Below, piece after piece: positions 16,602 through 25,332 of a stretch of 64,000 nucleotides of DNA. The DNA is from CBDFHC01 sp965247585 (GTDB lineage: Bacteria; Chloroflexota; Dehalococcoidia; Lucifugimonadales; GCA-2712585): the NCBI GenBank assembly GCA_965247585.1, contig CBDFHC010000004.1:744001-808000 (forward strand), in the 5' to 3' direction. The position numbers and the translations under genes were made by a program. Positions within the stretch are counted from its first letter, which is position 1. Every line of letters starts with the position of its first letter. The notes under the pieces were generated by a model. The model was given only the letters and a program-made list of their open reading frames with translations, searched no databases and had not been told where the DNA came from.

Positions 16602-18096
16602 CCGGCGTCGTAGGGCCTTGTGGCAAGAGCGTCCGTCCCCCAGGGAGGAAAAACGCAGCGGCGGCACCCAGGAACATCACCACCGTAACCACTATGGCGG
16701 CGTCCGCCAACGCGCCGGAAAAGGCTTCGGCCTGCGGAATGTCGCCGGCGGTAGGCCCGAAGGCCTGCACCTGCTGAAACAGGTCGTTGGAAGCGCTTTT
16801 GGTCAGGCCCACACTCAAGGACGAGAGGAAAACCGCGGACACCGCGGCCACCCCCAGGGCGGCGGAGACGTTCTGTAGCATACTTACAATGCCGGAAGCC
16901 ACGCCCGCCTTATCCACGCCCAGGGTGTTCATGGCCACAACCGTGGTGGTCACAAAGGCGGCGGCGCCTCCAAAGCTGGCCAGCACCAGGCTGATAAGCA
17001 GATCGCCGTAGCCCGACTGAGCGTCGAACCGTAGCCACAGCGCGGCGGCTACCCCGGCAATCGACATGCCAATAATCATTGGCCACTTTGGACCTGTATA
17101 GTTGATTATCCTCCCCCAAAATGGGGTGGTCACCACTATGATTACCCCCGCTGGCATGAACATCAGCCCAGCCTCAACCGGGCTCTTGTGCAGAAAAGTC
17201 TGCAAATAGATGGTGCTCATCAAAACGACGGGCACGTAACCGAATCCGGCGGCGAACCTGACGGAGGCGGCGACGGCGAAGGCCCGGTTTCTGAAGAAGC
17301 TGGGATCTATTATGGGCGTTGGGGCGCGCATCTCGGCCAGCGCGAACAGGAACATCAACAGTCCCGACCCAGCAAAGGATGCCAGGGTCCGCACCGAAGT
17401 CCAACCGTGGCTGTTCCCCTCGATTATCGCCAGGATTAACAGAAACACCGCACCGGCGCTGAGCACCACCCCCAAGAAGTCTATGCGGCGGTCTATGGTG
17501 GAGTCCCTGGACTCGCGTACCACGGCCAAAACCAGCAGGACGGCCACGGCCACCAAAGGCAGGTTGAGCAGGAAGATTGCGCGCCAGTTGATTAGCGATG
17601 TGAAGGCCCCGCTTACGATGGGGCCCGCGATTAGGCCCAGCGCTGCTATGCCGCCCCAGAGACCAATGGCCAGGCTGAGGTTCCTGTTTTGGAACGCGGC
17701 GGTTAGGACGGAGAGCGAGCCGGGCATCATCATCGCCCCGCCCAGACCTTGGACCACCCGGGCCGCCTGCAACGTGTGAATGTCCTGGGCCACGCCGCCA
17801 ATAATGGAGCCCATACCGAACACCACGAAGCCGATGAGGAGGAACTTTTTCCTCCCGAAGACGTCCCCCAGCTTTCCGCCCAGGATCACCAGCGAGGCGA
17901 AGGTTAGGGTATAGGCGTTTATCACCCAGCTACCCTGGACCAGCGTAACCCTGAAATCTCGCTGAGTTGAGGGTAGCGCCAGGTTGATTATGGTCACGTC
18001 CAGGGTCACCAAGAACGCTCCCATACAGGCCGCCAACAGCACCAGCCAGGGGTAGACGTTCTTAGCTGGTTTGATACTACTGTCAGGCTGTGCCAC
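16588..18096 (-). CDS. DHA2-type 14-helix MFS drug transporter
   Basis: Proton-driven exporter in the inner membrane, 502 residues, with the length and helix number of the EmrB/QacA (DHA2) family. It has LVTLDVTIINLALPSTQRDF in the first helix (the family's D-T-T/IVNVALP signature), GGKLGDVFGRKK between helices 2 and 3 (motif A) and ARVVQGLGGAMMMPGSLSVL (motif B/C). The cytoplasmic C-terminal tail is short. The nearby EthD and SMP-30 genes are on the opposite strand, so no operon partner is visible. Substrates of the family are lipophilic cations and drugs; the actual one is unknown. Confidence 0.93.
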   Translation of the reverse strand: MAQPDSSIKPAKNVYPWLVLLAACMGAFLVTLDVTIINLALPSTQRDFRVTLVQGSWVINAYTLTFASLVILGGKLGDVFGRKKFLLIGFVVFGMGSIIGGVAQDIHTLQAARVVQGLGGAMMMPGSLSVLTAAFQNRNLSLAIGLWGGIAALGLIAGPIVSGAFTSLINWRAIFLLNLPLVAVAVLLVLAVVRESRDSTIDRRIDFLGVVLSAGAVFLLILAIIEGNSHGWTSVRTLASFAGSGLLMFLFALAEMRAPTPIIDPSFFRNRAFAVAASVRFAAGFGYVPVVLMSTIYLQTFLHKSPVEAGLMFMPAGVIIVVTTPFWGRIINYTGPKWPMIIGMSIAGVAAALWLRFDAQSGYGDLLISLVLASFGGAAAFVTTTVVAMNTLGVDKAGVASGIVSMLQNVSAALGVAAVSAVFLSSLSVGLTKSASNDLFQQVQAFGPTAGDIPQAEAFSGALADAAIVVTVVMFLGAAAAFFLPGGRTLLPQGPTTPVSQV

Positions 18097-18358
18097 GGAA
18101 CGAGGACCCTATGAGGAGTTCTAACGAATGACCGCCAGGAGGTTCTGCTATTTTCAGCACACCAACTCCCGGTGAGGGGATTCCAAGCACCTGGGCAGGT
18201 CTATCTTGGCGCCACCGGCACTTTGGGGATGCCCTCTATGGACGTGAGTGCAGAATTGGCGCCGTTTTCGGCGGGAGCTACCCGGCGATGAAGCCGGGGG
18301 CCAGTATACACCAGCGGTAACAGCGGGTTCTGGAAATGGCCCAGGGTATAGGCGCGGT

Positions 18359-19672
18359 TCAGCTAACCGGCGCTGGGGGAGCCACCGGCTCCACCGTGGG
18401 CTGGCGCTCCTCACGAACGCTTAGGACCAGCACAGCGGACATGGCCAGCAGGACTATATTGGAGATGATCGCCAGGTCATAGCTGCCCCGATATTCGAAC
18501 AAGTAGCCTCCCAACGCCGCCCCCATGCCTGACCCCAGCGGCATGACCGCGAACATGGTTCCATAAATGCTGCCTAGCTTAGAAACGCCGAACCGGTCTG
18601 AGGCGTAGGCCGCGGTGATGGCCACCACCGCGTTCCAGGAGGCTCCGACTACCATTACACCGCCCAGGAGGATAATCAGATCAAGGCCGCTGAACCCGGC
18701 GCCCTGGATGTTCATGGAAATGAGCACCAGGCCGAAACCTACGGCCCTCAAGACGTAGGAGAAGGACAGAATTTTTCGCCTTCCCCGCTGGTCTGACATC
18801 CTGCCCAGGGTGAAGACGCCAACTATTGACCAGAGCCCAATCAAGCTAAAGCTGGCGGCAGCAACCATTTGCGCGAACCCTAGGTCCGTTACGTAAGATA
18901 CCCAGTGAGCGTTCACGAAGCTCATTGAGTAGCCTCAAACAAAGTAGCCCGCGGTCAGTTTCCAGAAGAAGGGGGTCCGCAGCGCCTCCTTGAAGGTGGA
19001 GTCCCGGTAAACCGCGCCGCCCACGATGGCGGAGAATTGTCCGTCCTTCCCAATCCCCACGGGCGCCCCTTGGGGCTCCAGACCCATGTCTTGGGGCCGG
19101 TTCTTGATCAGGAAAAATCCTATCGGAAAGATGACCAGAATCAGCAAAACGCCAAGAAAACGGTATGCATCTTGCCAACTTGCCAAAACTACAATTGCCG
19201 AAGCAGCGGGGACCAGCACCATGCCGCCAATTGATCCTCCGCCGTTTACCAGGCCCAGCGTGACACCCCTTGAACTGTAGAACCATGTGCTCACCACCTT
19301 GGTGAGCGTTGGCCCCATGCTCAATGTGAATCCAACGCTCATTACCCCGAACAGGATGAAGAGGTGCGTCAGGTTCTGGACGTACGGCAGAGTGAACATC
19401 ATAGCGGCCACAATCAGAAGGCCGATAAGCGCCACCGCTTTGGGACTGTATCGGTCCGTCAAGAATCCGGCCAGCGGCCGTAACAGCCCGGTGAGCATGA
19501 AGGTAGTGCCGAACGCCGTCGCCAGAATGCCCCTGTTCCACTCCGGGAAGTCCGCCAACATGGGCTTGAGGAAGACGCCGAACGAAAAGTTTGCCCCCGC
19601 CACCCCAAATACCACCATAGAGCTGCCCAGCACCACCCACCAGCCGTAGAAGATCTTATTTCTGGGTATCAT
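18359..19672 (-). CDS. MFS transporter interrupted by one in-frame TGA (recoded selenocysteine or nonsense mutation)
   Basis: Both halves are in one frame and together make a 12-helix MFS protein of normal length (437 codons) resembling monocarboxylate/oxalate-formate type carriers: FYGWWVVLGSSMVVFGVAGA in helix 1, RPLAGFLTDRYSPKAV (motif A), FWKLTAGYFV, then TGA (codon 246, bases 18935-18937), then GYSMSFVNAHWVSYVTD, and later GRMSDQRGRRKI. Relatives, as I recall them, usually have Cys at the TGA position (F-x-x-C-G). The only ATG after the TGA is 4 codons later with no ribosome site, so a separate downstream gene is unlikely. Options are Sec insertion, readthrough, a recent nonsense mutation or a base error. 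A hairpin follows the TGA. The 262-base gap after the gene shows only short GC hairpins. Confidence 0.75.
18903..18927 (-). promoter_or_regulatory. SECIS-like hairpin after the in-frame TGA of the MFS gene
   Basis: On the minus strand TGAGC-TT-CGTG-AA-c-GCTCA gives a 7-bp stem with one bulged C and loop CGTG; two further outer pairs form across one A-C mismatch. The loop begins 17 nt after the TGA and has G at its second position, the same spacing as the E. coli fdhF SECIS. The stem is weaker than the one in the thioredoxin-NHL gene, and hairpins of this size arise by chance. Confidence 0.35.
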
Positions 19673-19825
19673 CGCTCTCCGGTTCCTCGCCTATCTTAGT
19701 CCCGCGCGCTACCCTCGGCAACGTTGGACCGAGGCACTGTTGGCCAATCTTCCATCAGCTTGTGCGCCAGACCGGGGGCCTGGGATTCCATTGAGCCGGT
19801 GCCCGCCGGCTGGTAGTATGGTGCG

Positions 19826-20506
19826 GTGGAATCGCTCCAGCGGCAGGCAAGTTCGCTCCAATACGTAGCCGTCCATCCGGACGGCTACGACGCTGAAAAG
19901 AGCTACCCACTGGTGGTCCTCCTGCACGGCTTTGGCGCCAACATGCACGACCTGGCCTCTTTGGCCCCTGCCATTAATTCCACCGGATACGTGTACCTGT
20001 TTCCCAACGCCCCGTTGACGATCTCCTTTGGCCCCGGCATGACGGGGTCTGCCTGGACGCCCATCGCAAACGACAAGACGGCGGCGGACGTGGCAAACGC
20101 CGAAGCTCTGGTCACTGGCTTTGTGGATGAGATGGTATCCCTTTACCGTCCGGAGCCCGGCCGGGTGCTCCTGGGCGGGTTCTCCCAGGGCGGAATGATG
20201 ACCTACCAGGTGGGCCTCCCGCGCCCGGACACCTTCGCCGGCCTGGTGGCCCTCAGCGGACGCATTGACGATGCCGACGCCCTGGCTGGACGGCTTCCTC
20301 AGGAACGGGAGCAGCCGGTCTTCATAGCCCACGGCACCGGGGACCCGCTCATAGCCGTTCATCACGCCCGAGAGTCCCGGGACTTCCTGGTGGGCCACGG
20401 CTATCAACCCGTCTATCACGAGTTTCCCATAGCCCACGAGATCTCCCAAGCTGTGCTTGACCAGCTTGCGCCCTGGGTCCAACGAGTGCTGCCCCCGGCC
20501 TCCTAG
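19826..20506 (+). CDS. Phospholipase/carboxylesterase family alpha/beta hydrolase
   Basis: Cytosolic serine esterase of 226 residues. It shows the oxyanion segment VVLLHGFGANMHDL, the nucleophile elbow GGFSQGGMMTYQVGL, the acid in AHGTGDPLIAV and the catalytic His in FPIAHEIS. These are the features of the abhydrolase_2 (YpfH/EstB) family, which hydrolyses short-chain or lysophospholipid esters. The start is a GTG with weak upstream signals. Its 3' end overlaps the convergent aminotransferase gene by four bases. Confidence 0.9.
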   Translation: MESLQRQASSLQYVAVHPDGYDAEKSYPLVVLLHGFGANMHDLASLAPAINSTGYVYLFPNAPLTISFGPGMTGSAWTPIANDKTAADVANAEALVTGFVDEMVSLYRPEPGRVLLGGFSQGGMMTYQVGLPRPDTFAGLVALSGRIDDADALAGRLPQEREQPVFIAHGTGDPLIAVHHARESRDFLVGHGYQPVYHEFPIAHEISQAVLDQLAPWVQRVLPPAS

Positions 20507-21666
20507 CCCGCCATGTCCCGTACTGCCTCCACCAGCCCGTCGATCTCTTCTTCCGTGTTGAACACGTGGGTGGAGGCCCGCACCGCCGCCAGCTCCCGGA
20601 CCTGCCTTATCACAATGTTGTGCTCATTCCACAGCTTGGCCACCGCCTGCTCCGGCTCCAATCCGGCTATTTGGAATGAAGTCAGCCCGCAGGACATGGC
20701 GGGGTCCCTCGGGGAGGTGACGGTCACGCCGGGGATTTCGGACAGGGCCTCCTTCAGCTTTCCAGAGAGTGACACCACCCGGCGCTCCACCGCGTCTGAG
20801 CCCAGCTCTTGGTGGAAGCGTATGGCTTCCGCAAAACCCGCCGCTATCGGGACGCTGCTGGTGGTGAGTAGGAACTTGTCTATATCTTCGTCGTTGGGCT
20901 CGTATCCCCCGTGCCCGTCGTACGAGGTAACCGCGTGGCCGGAGACCCGCCAGGGCTTAACCGCAGAAATCATATCCTTGCGAACGTACAGCGCGCCTAT
21001 CCCATCGGGTCCCAGGAGCCACTTCTGCCCGGGAATCGAATAGAATTCGCAGCCCAGCGAAGGCAGGTCCAATGCTATGTGGCCCCCGGTCTGGGCGCCG
21101 TCCAGCATCATCCAGATGCCTCTATCAGCGGTGAGGCGGCGCAGCGCCTCCGCAGGCATTCTGAGCCCGCAGGTGTACTGGATGTGGCTAAAGAAAAGCA
21201 GACGGGTGCGGTTGGTTAGGGCCTCCGCCACCTTGCTGACAATGGCTTCCTCCGTGTCCTGGTGGTCCAGCTCCAGCACCCGCACGGTGACGCCGTGGCG
21301 CTGCTGCAGGTGATACGCCGGGACGAGAACGGAGCTGTGCTCCAGGCTGAAGGTGATCACCTCGTCTCCCTGCTCCCAGGGCAACCCGTTCATTACCACG
21401 TTGAGCCCGTCCGTGGTGCACTGGGTGAGGAGCACCTCCTCCGGCGTGACGTTAAGAAGCGAGGCCGCCGCTTCCTTGGCGCCCTTCTGCGCCAGCTTGC
21501 CGCTTTCGTATACCGGCGGGCTGGTGGGACCGTTGTAGCTTTCGTACTCCAACCGGTTGATTATGGCTTCAACGACGCTCCGGGGCGAAGGTCCTTCCCA
21601 GCCGGTGTTCATGTACACCATTTGCTGGCTAGTGGGTATCTGCCCCCTTATCTGTTCAACGTTCAA
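20503..21666 (-). CDS. Class V aminotransferase (PLP-dependent, NifS/isopenicillin-epimerase-like)
   Basis: PLP enzyme of 387 residues in fold type I, class V. The cofactor Lys lies in SIPGQKWLLGPDGIGALYV, and the PLP-binding Asp and His region is MMLDGAQTGGHIALDL. TQCTTDGLNVVMNGLPWEQGDEV and FSLEHSSVLVPAYHLQQR match desulfurase- or epimerase-type proteins. No catalytic Cys loop of a true cysteine desulfurase is evident, so a transaminase, lyase or epimerase activity is more likely. The start is a TTG preceded by GGAGGA at 6 bases. Confidence 0.88.
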   Translation of the reverse strand: MNVEQIRGQIPTSQQMVYMNTGWEGPSPRSVVEAIINRLEYESYNGPTSPPVYESGKLAQKGAKEAAASLLNVTPEEVLLTQCTTDGLNVVMNGLPWEQGDEVITFSLEHSSVLVPAYHLQQRHGVTVRVLELDHQDTEEAIVSKVAEALTNRTRLLFFSHIQYTCGLRMPAEALRRLTADRGIWMMLDGAQTGGHIALDLPSLGCEFYSIPGQKWLLGPDGIGALYVRKDMISAVKPWRVSGHAVTSYDGHGGYEPNDEDIDKFLLTTSSVPIAAGFAEAIRFHQELGSDAVERRVVSLSGKLKEALSEIPGVTVTSPRDPAMSCGLTSFQIAGLEPEQAVAKLWNEHNIVIRQVRELAAVRASTHVFNTEEEIDGLVEAVRDMAG

Positions 21667-21870
21667 CTACATTCCTCCCGGCGTTTTGGATAATGATAGC
21701 ACCAGCGCCGGACGCCGGGTTAACATGGCCCAGCCGCCGATAGAATCCATTCTTGTAGACCGGAAAGATTGGTTTAGAATCAATAGTAGGGCGGTCCCTC
21801 GCTTCGTCTCTCGATGTTCGGAAACGGCGCGCTGGACCGGTGCAAGTACTCAGTTACGTTGTAGGGAAAG

Positions 21871-23313
21871 TTGACCGAAGACCAGACAGTAGACCAGGCC
21901 ACGCTGACTTGTCCCCGGTGCGGGGCGCTGGACCAAGCGCCTGGTGCCCGCTGCCAGGGTTGCGGCCGGCTTATTCCACAACCGCTCCCCCTGTGGGCGC
22001 GGCGTGAAAAGCGACGCGGTCTTTTCGGCAGGCACGGTCTTATCTTTATGACCCACAGCAAGTGGGTGCTGATCGCCCTCTTTCTCATACTGGTGGGCGC
22101 CTTTGTGTGGCACAACTACCACGTGGTTCCCAACCCGGTGACGCTGATTTTCCAGCGGCCCAGCACGAATCTTTCGTCGCTGTCCGTGAACGGGGCCTGG
22201 TCCATGGCCGGGCTGGACCTGGAGCACACCCGCTACATTCCCAGCCCCGGCCCGTTGCCCCGGGGAGATCTGTTGTGGTCCACGGAATCAGACTTGCTCA
22301 GCGGCACATCGCTCCCCGCCGTAGTGGACAGCACGGTTTATGTTGGAAGCAGGTTCAACTTCTTGGCCATTGACGCCGCATCCGGCGAGGTGAAATGGGA
22401 GCGAGCGTCCCTGGGGCTGGTGAACTCCTCTCCGGCCGTGGCGGGGGATATGGTGTATTACGGCGCCACCGATGGCTCCGTCTGGGCCCTAGACCGGCAA
22501 ACCGGCGGAGTCAAATGGTCCTACAGGACCAACGGCTACGTAAGCAGCTCCCCCACCATCTCCAATGGGTTCCTGTTCGTGGGGTCTTCGGATCGCCACA
22601 CGTACGCCCTGGACGCTGAAACTGGGCAGACCATCTGGAAGTTCAGGACGCAGGACCACATCATCGCGGCTCAGTCACTGCATAACGGCGTCCTCTATTT
22701 CGCATCCACTGACGGCGGAATCTATTCGGTGAACTACCGGACAGGCCAGGCCCGGATGAGGTTCCGAACCAGCGGGATTAGCGGCACGGACGCGCCGGTG
22801 GTGGCCAATGGGCTAGTGTACACGGCCCAAAAGGGGGGGGTGCTGGCCATAAAGGCCGGCATCCGGGAGGTGCCGGGACGTTACGCCTTTGAGCGCCTCT
22901 GGCGGCATATGTGGGTTCGGAACTTCTCTGTACCCAAACCTCCGCTCCAGCACGGCTACCAGTGGAAATTCAGGCCTGAAGGCGTGGGCAGTTTCATTAC
23001 AGCGGCCCCGGCGGTGACCGGCGAGGCGTTCTACGCCGGGGACCTCAGCGGCCGGCTACACGCTCGGGACGCGTTGGACGCCGGCGAGGTGTGGACCTTC
23101 CAGGCGGACGGTCCAATCACCTCTGCTCCGGTGGTGGCGGGGGACATCGTCTTTTTCGGCGCCCAGTCCGGCAGCCTGTATGCCCTGGATCGCGCCCGCG
23201 GGTCCCTCCTATGGCGGCTTGACTTGGGGGCGCCCATCGCCCTGTCGCCGTCGTTCGCTTACGGGGTGCTTTACGTTCGCACCGAAGACGGCAGGCTCCA
23301 CGCGGTGAGGTAA
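21871..23313 (+). CDS. Membrane-anchored PQQ-like beta-propeller protein with N-terminal zinc ribbon
   Basis: Three parts are visible. A zinc ribbon (C14, C17, C28, C31) and a basic segment precede one membrane helix (about residues 65-80, WVLIALFLILVGAFVW). An exported-side propeller of seven or so PQQ-type blades follows, with repeated VVDSTVYVGS, AVAGDMVYYGATDG and TSAPVVAGDIVFFGAQSG strands each ending in a W. This resembles BamB/PQQ-repeat scaffolds that bind proteins; no PQQ-dehydrogenase catalytic residues are seen. The start is a TTG after AGGGAAAG. It ends just before a strong terminator. Confidence 0.85.
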   Translation: MTEDQTVDQATLTCPRCGALDQAPGARCQGCGRLIPQPLPLWARREKRRGLFGRHGLIFMTHSKWVLIALFLILVGAFVWHNYHVVPNPVTLIFQRPSTNLSSLSVNGAWSMAGLDLEHTRYIPSPGPLPRGDLLWSTESDLLSGTSLPAVVDSTVYVGSRFNFLAIDAASGEVKWERASLGLVNSSPAVAGDMVYYGATDGSVWALDRQTGGVKWSYRTNGYVSSSPTISNGFLFVGSSDRHTYALDAETGQTIWKFRTQDHIIAAQSLHNGVLYFASTDGGIYSVNYRTGQARMRFRTSGISGTDAPVVANGLVYTAQKGGVLAIKAGIREVPGRYAFERLWRHMWVRNFSVPKPPLQHGYQWKFRPEGVGSFITAAPAVTGEAFYAGDLSGRLHARDALDAGEVWTFQADGPITSAPVVAGDIVFFGAQSGSLYALDRARGSLLWRLDLGAPIALSPSFAYGVLYVRTEDGRLHAVR

Positions 23314-23363
23314 GGCAAAGCACGGCGGTACGGCGGCACAGCCCCTCCGGTTGGCGAAATTAA

Positions 23364-23400
23364 AGCGCCCGGGCTTTTGCGGTCCCGGGCGCTAGCTTTT
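23364..23400 (+). terminator. Intrinsic terminator between the PQQ-propeller and DsrE genes
   Basis: AGCGCCCGGG and CCCGGGCGCT form a perfect 10-bp stem around a 10-base loop, followed by AGCTTTTCT. It serves the plus-strand propeller gene. On the minus strand it is preceded by A-rich sequence that would read as a weak U-tract, so it may also stop the convergent DsrE transcript. Confidence 0.8.
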
Positions 23401-23426
23401 CTAAATCCCTGGTAACCCTTAGAGCG

Positions 23427-23810
23427 CTACCAGTGCCAGATTGAATCGTGGCTCTCAAACAGGCCCGCCAGGTCTCCTTGCTTGACCAGCTTCACGCCGC
23501 TGACGATCTCGCTCTGCTTGATGCCACGGTCCTCAAGGTCTTCCGCAACCGCGTAGGTTTCCACCCCGGCAGATATCAGACTGGCCACATCCTCATCCAG
23601 CTTCGGCGGATTTGACAGCGCCACGCCGCCAATGACGATCCCGCTGGCGTCCTGTCCCTTCACGGCGTAGTTCACCGCATTGGAGCGCAGCAACACCGAG
23701 ATGTCGGCCCCGGCGTTCTTGAGGATATGAGACATCCACAGGATGGTGTCGTCCTGTTCTTCCAGCGTGCCATGGTAGGCCCTCTCGACCACCGAAAGTA
23801 TCTTCGTCAT
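23427..23810 (-). CDS. DsrE-like protein 3 of a tandem set
   Basis: A 127-residue DsrE/F-fold protein: ILSVVERAYHGTLEEQDDTILWMSHILKNAGADISVLL at the N-terminus, then NYAVKGQDAS, and GVETYAVAEDLEDRGIKQSEIVSGVKLV near the end. The position where many DsrE members have a sulfur-carrying Cys (A-C-x-x-C) reads AVAEDL here, so it lacks the obvious catalytic Cys. AGGAGG lies 5 bases before the ATG, and the upstream DsrE-like stop is 9 bases away. It is the last gene of the set. Confidence 0.82.
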   Translation of the reverse strand: MTKILSVVERAYHGTLEEQDDTILWMSHILKNAGADISVLLRSNAVNYAVKGQDASGIVIGGVALSNPPKLDEDVASLISAGVETYAVAEDLEDRGIKQSEIVSGVKLVKQGDLAGLFESHDSIWHW

Positions 23811-23819
23811 GGCGTCCTC

Positions 23820-24209
23820 CTACTTGGTACCAATAATCAAGGTGTTGTCGCTCTCCTGGGACCACTTGAGCAGGTCTGCGGGGCTGCCCCGCCGTGCGCC
23901 GTCTATCCAGTTGCCCGCTCCTCGTTCGTCCACGCAGAGGCCGCAGTTGATCCAGTCCACCGCTTCGGTTGCCAGGAGGCCGCCAATAAACTTGGCGGTG
24001 CTGGGATGGTCCTCCTCATCGGCGGTTGTGCCCTTGACCGGGTTGGGGTGGGCCGCCTGGTCCTTCATGGTCAGGTTGACCGCCCCTTCGTAAGCGAATA
24101 CGTTGACCCTGTGCCCCTTCCGAACCGCCGCGTCAACAATTCGCAACGCGGTTGTGGAAGTTTCAGATTCAAAGGGCGGGTCCATGAGTGCAATAGTAAG
24201 CGTTGCCAT
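23820..24209 (-). CDS. DsrE-like protein 2 of a tandem set (retains CxxC)
   Basis: A 129-residue DsrE-fold protein with LTIALMDPPFESETSTTALRIVDAAVRKGHRVNVFAYEG at the N-terminus and WINCGLCVDERGAGNWIDGARRGSPADLLKW toward the end. The CGLC pair sits where active DsrE/TusD-type proteins carry persulfide, so this is the likely sulfur-handling subunit of the three. AAGGAG precedes the ATG at 5 bases. The genes before and after are DsrE-like too, which fits a heteromeric complex similar to DsrEFH/TusBCD. Confidence 0.85.
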   Translation of the reverse strand: MATLTIALMDPPFESETSTTALRIVDAAVRKGHRVNVFAYEGAVNLTMKDQAAHPNPVKGTTADEEDHPSTAKFIGGLLATEAVDWINCGLCVDERGAGNWIDGARRGSPADLLKWSQESDNTLIIGTK

Positions 24210-24218
24210 ATCTTCTCC

Positions 24219-24551
24219 TTAGTGCCACACAATTTTGGCGCCGTCTTGTACCAGCAGGTCCACCAGGCCGTCCACGTCAGAGACGCCCACGCCGTCTACC
24301 AGCGCTGACTGCGAAATACCGCGCTCTCTGAGGGAGAACTCGTCGGCCACCACCTTCACCGCGGAGCCCGTGACCACCCCGGTCAGCGGGTTATTCTTCA
24401 CCCCCGGCCGGGCGGTAAAGACGCCGTTCTGTATCAGGAACAGCGTTACGTCGTTGCCCTTCCCCGCCAGATCACCGGCCAAGTTGTACATATAGCGGCT
24501 GTCGCCATACTCAAAGGGGTCCCTGGATTCAATCAATACGTAGCTGGACAA
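24219..24551 (-). CDS. DsrE/DsrH-like protein 1 of a tandem set
   Basis: A 110-residue DsrE-like protein: YVLIESRDPFEYGDSRYMYNLAGDLAGKGNDVTLFLIQNGVF at the N-terminus, then VVADEFSLRERGI and a DsrH/TusB-like ending, LVDLLVQDGAKIVWH. There is no Cys at all. The start is a TTG with AGGAGGGAAGGA in front. First gene of the three-gene operon; about 60 bases of AT-richer sequence, with TATAAT-like hexamers, separate it from the divergent methyltransferase gene. Confidence 0.82.
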   Translation of the reverse strand: MSSYVLIESRDPFEYGDSRYMYNLAGDLAGKGNDVTLFLIQNGVFTARPGVKNNPLTGVVTGSAVKVVADEFSLRERGISQSALVDGVGVSDVDGLVDLLVQDGAKIVWH

Positions 24552-24672
24552 TCCTTCCCTCCTGAGGTCGTATATCCGGAATTCTGAACTATTAGATGTG
24601 TGCTACTGAATTGCGGTGCCAGGGATTATAATTGAGCGCCAAAGGTGGGTCAAACCAAAACGATGCGTGGCA

Positions 24673-25332
24673 ATGTCAACTGGATACCCTGAAGGCTCCT
24701 TCGACCGGATGGATGGGAGCGAAGATTCGCTCTTTTACACCGACCCCAGGCTGCTGGTGCACATAGACGACGAGGCGATTGCGCTGGTCGGCGAAATCTT
24801 TCAAGCGGTGCTGCCACCCAATCCTCGAATCCTGGACCTCATGAGCAGTTGGCGGTCCCACCTGCCGGAGGGCTTCTCCAAAGCGAGCATGACGGGGCTG
24901 GGCCTCAACTCCGTGGAGATGCGGGAGAATCCGCAGCTAGACAACCACGTTGTCCACGACCTGAATCAGGACCCTCACATTCCGTTTGATGATGCATGCT
25001 TTGACGCCACGCTCCTGACCGTTTCGGTGCAGTACCTGACGCACCCCGTAGAGGTGTTCCAGGAGGTGGCCCGGGTGATGACCGAAGGCGGGCCGCTGGT
25101 GGTGACTTTCTCCAACCGGATGTTTCCCTCCAAGGCGGTGCGTATCTGGCAAGCCTGCGACGACAAGCAACGCATGGCGCTGGCGACGACCTACTTTCAA
25201 AAAAGCCGCCTGTTCCGCGATATTGTGACCGAGGATCGGAGCCGCTGGATGGGCTACTACACCGACCCGTTGTTTCTGGTCATGGGGCGTAAGGCGGCGG
25301 TGGGAGCAAACCAGGAGGAATCCAAGGGCTAG
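24673..25332 (+). CDS. SAM-dependent methyltransferase
   Basis: Class I methyltransferase-fold protein of about 219 residues. Motif I is an atypical ILDLMSSWRSHLP instead of a Gly-rich loop. GLGLNSVEMRENP follows as motif II, DLNQDPHIPFDDACFDATLLTVSVQYLTHPVEVFQEVARVMTEGGPLVVTFSNR as motifs III-V, and a late WMGYYTDPLFLVMGRK. The ATG start is chosen since the 19 codons before it look non-coding. The closest relatives are small methyltransferases of unknown substrate. The 3' end overlaps the convergent nitroreductase gene by four bases. Confidence 0.82.
   Translation: MSTGYPEGSFDRMDGSEDSLFYTDPRLLVHIDDEAIALVGEIFQAVLPPNPRILDLMSSWRSHLPEGFSKASMTGLGLNSVEMRENPQLDNHVVHDLNQDPHIPFDDACFDATLLTVSVQYLTHPVEVFQEVARVMTEGGPLVVTFSNRMFPSKAVRIWQACDDKQRMALATTYFQKSRLFRDIVTEDRSRWMGYYTDPLFLVMGRKAAVGANQEESKG

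Noticed and set aside
18359..18925. The second half of the split MFS as a separate gene
   Set aside because: Its only ATG lies four codons after the TGA without a ribosome site, and it would encode half a transporter; one interrupted gene explains it better.
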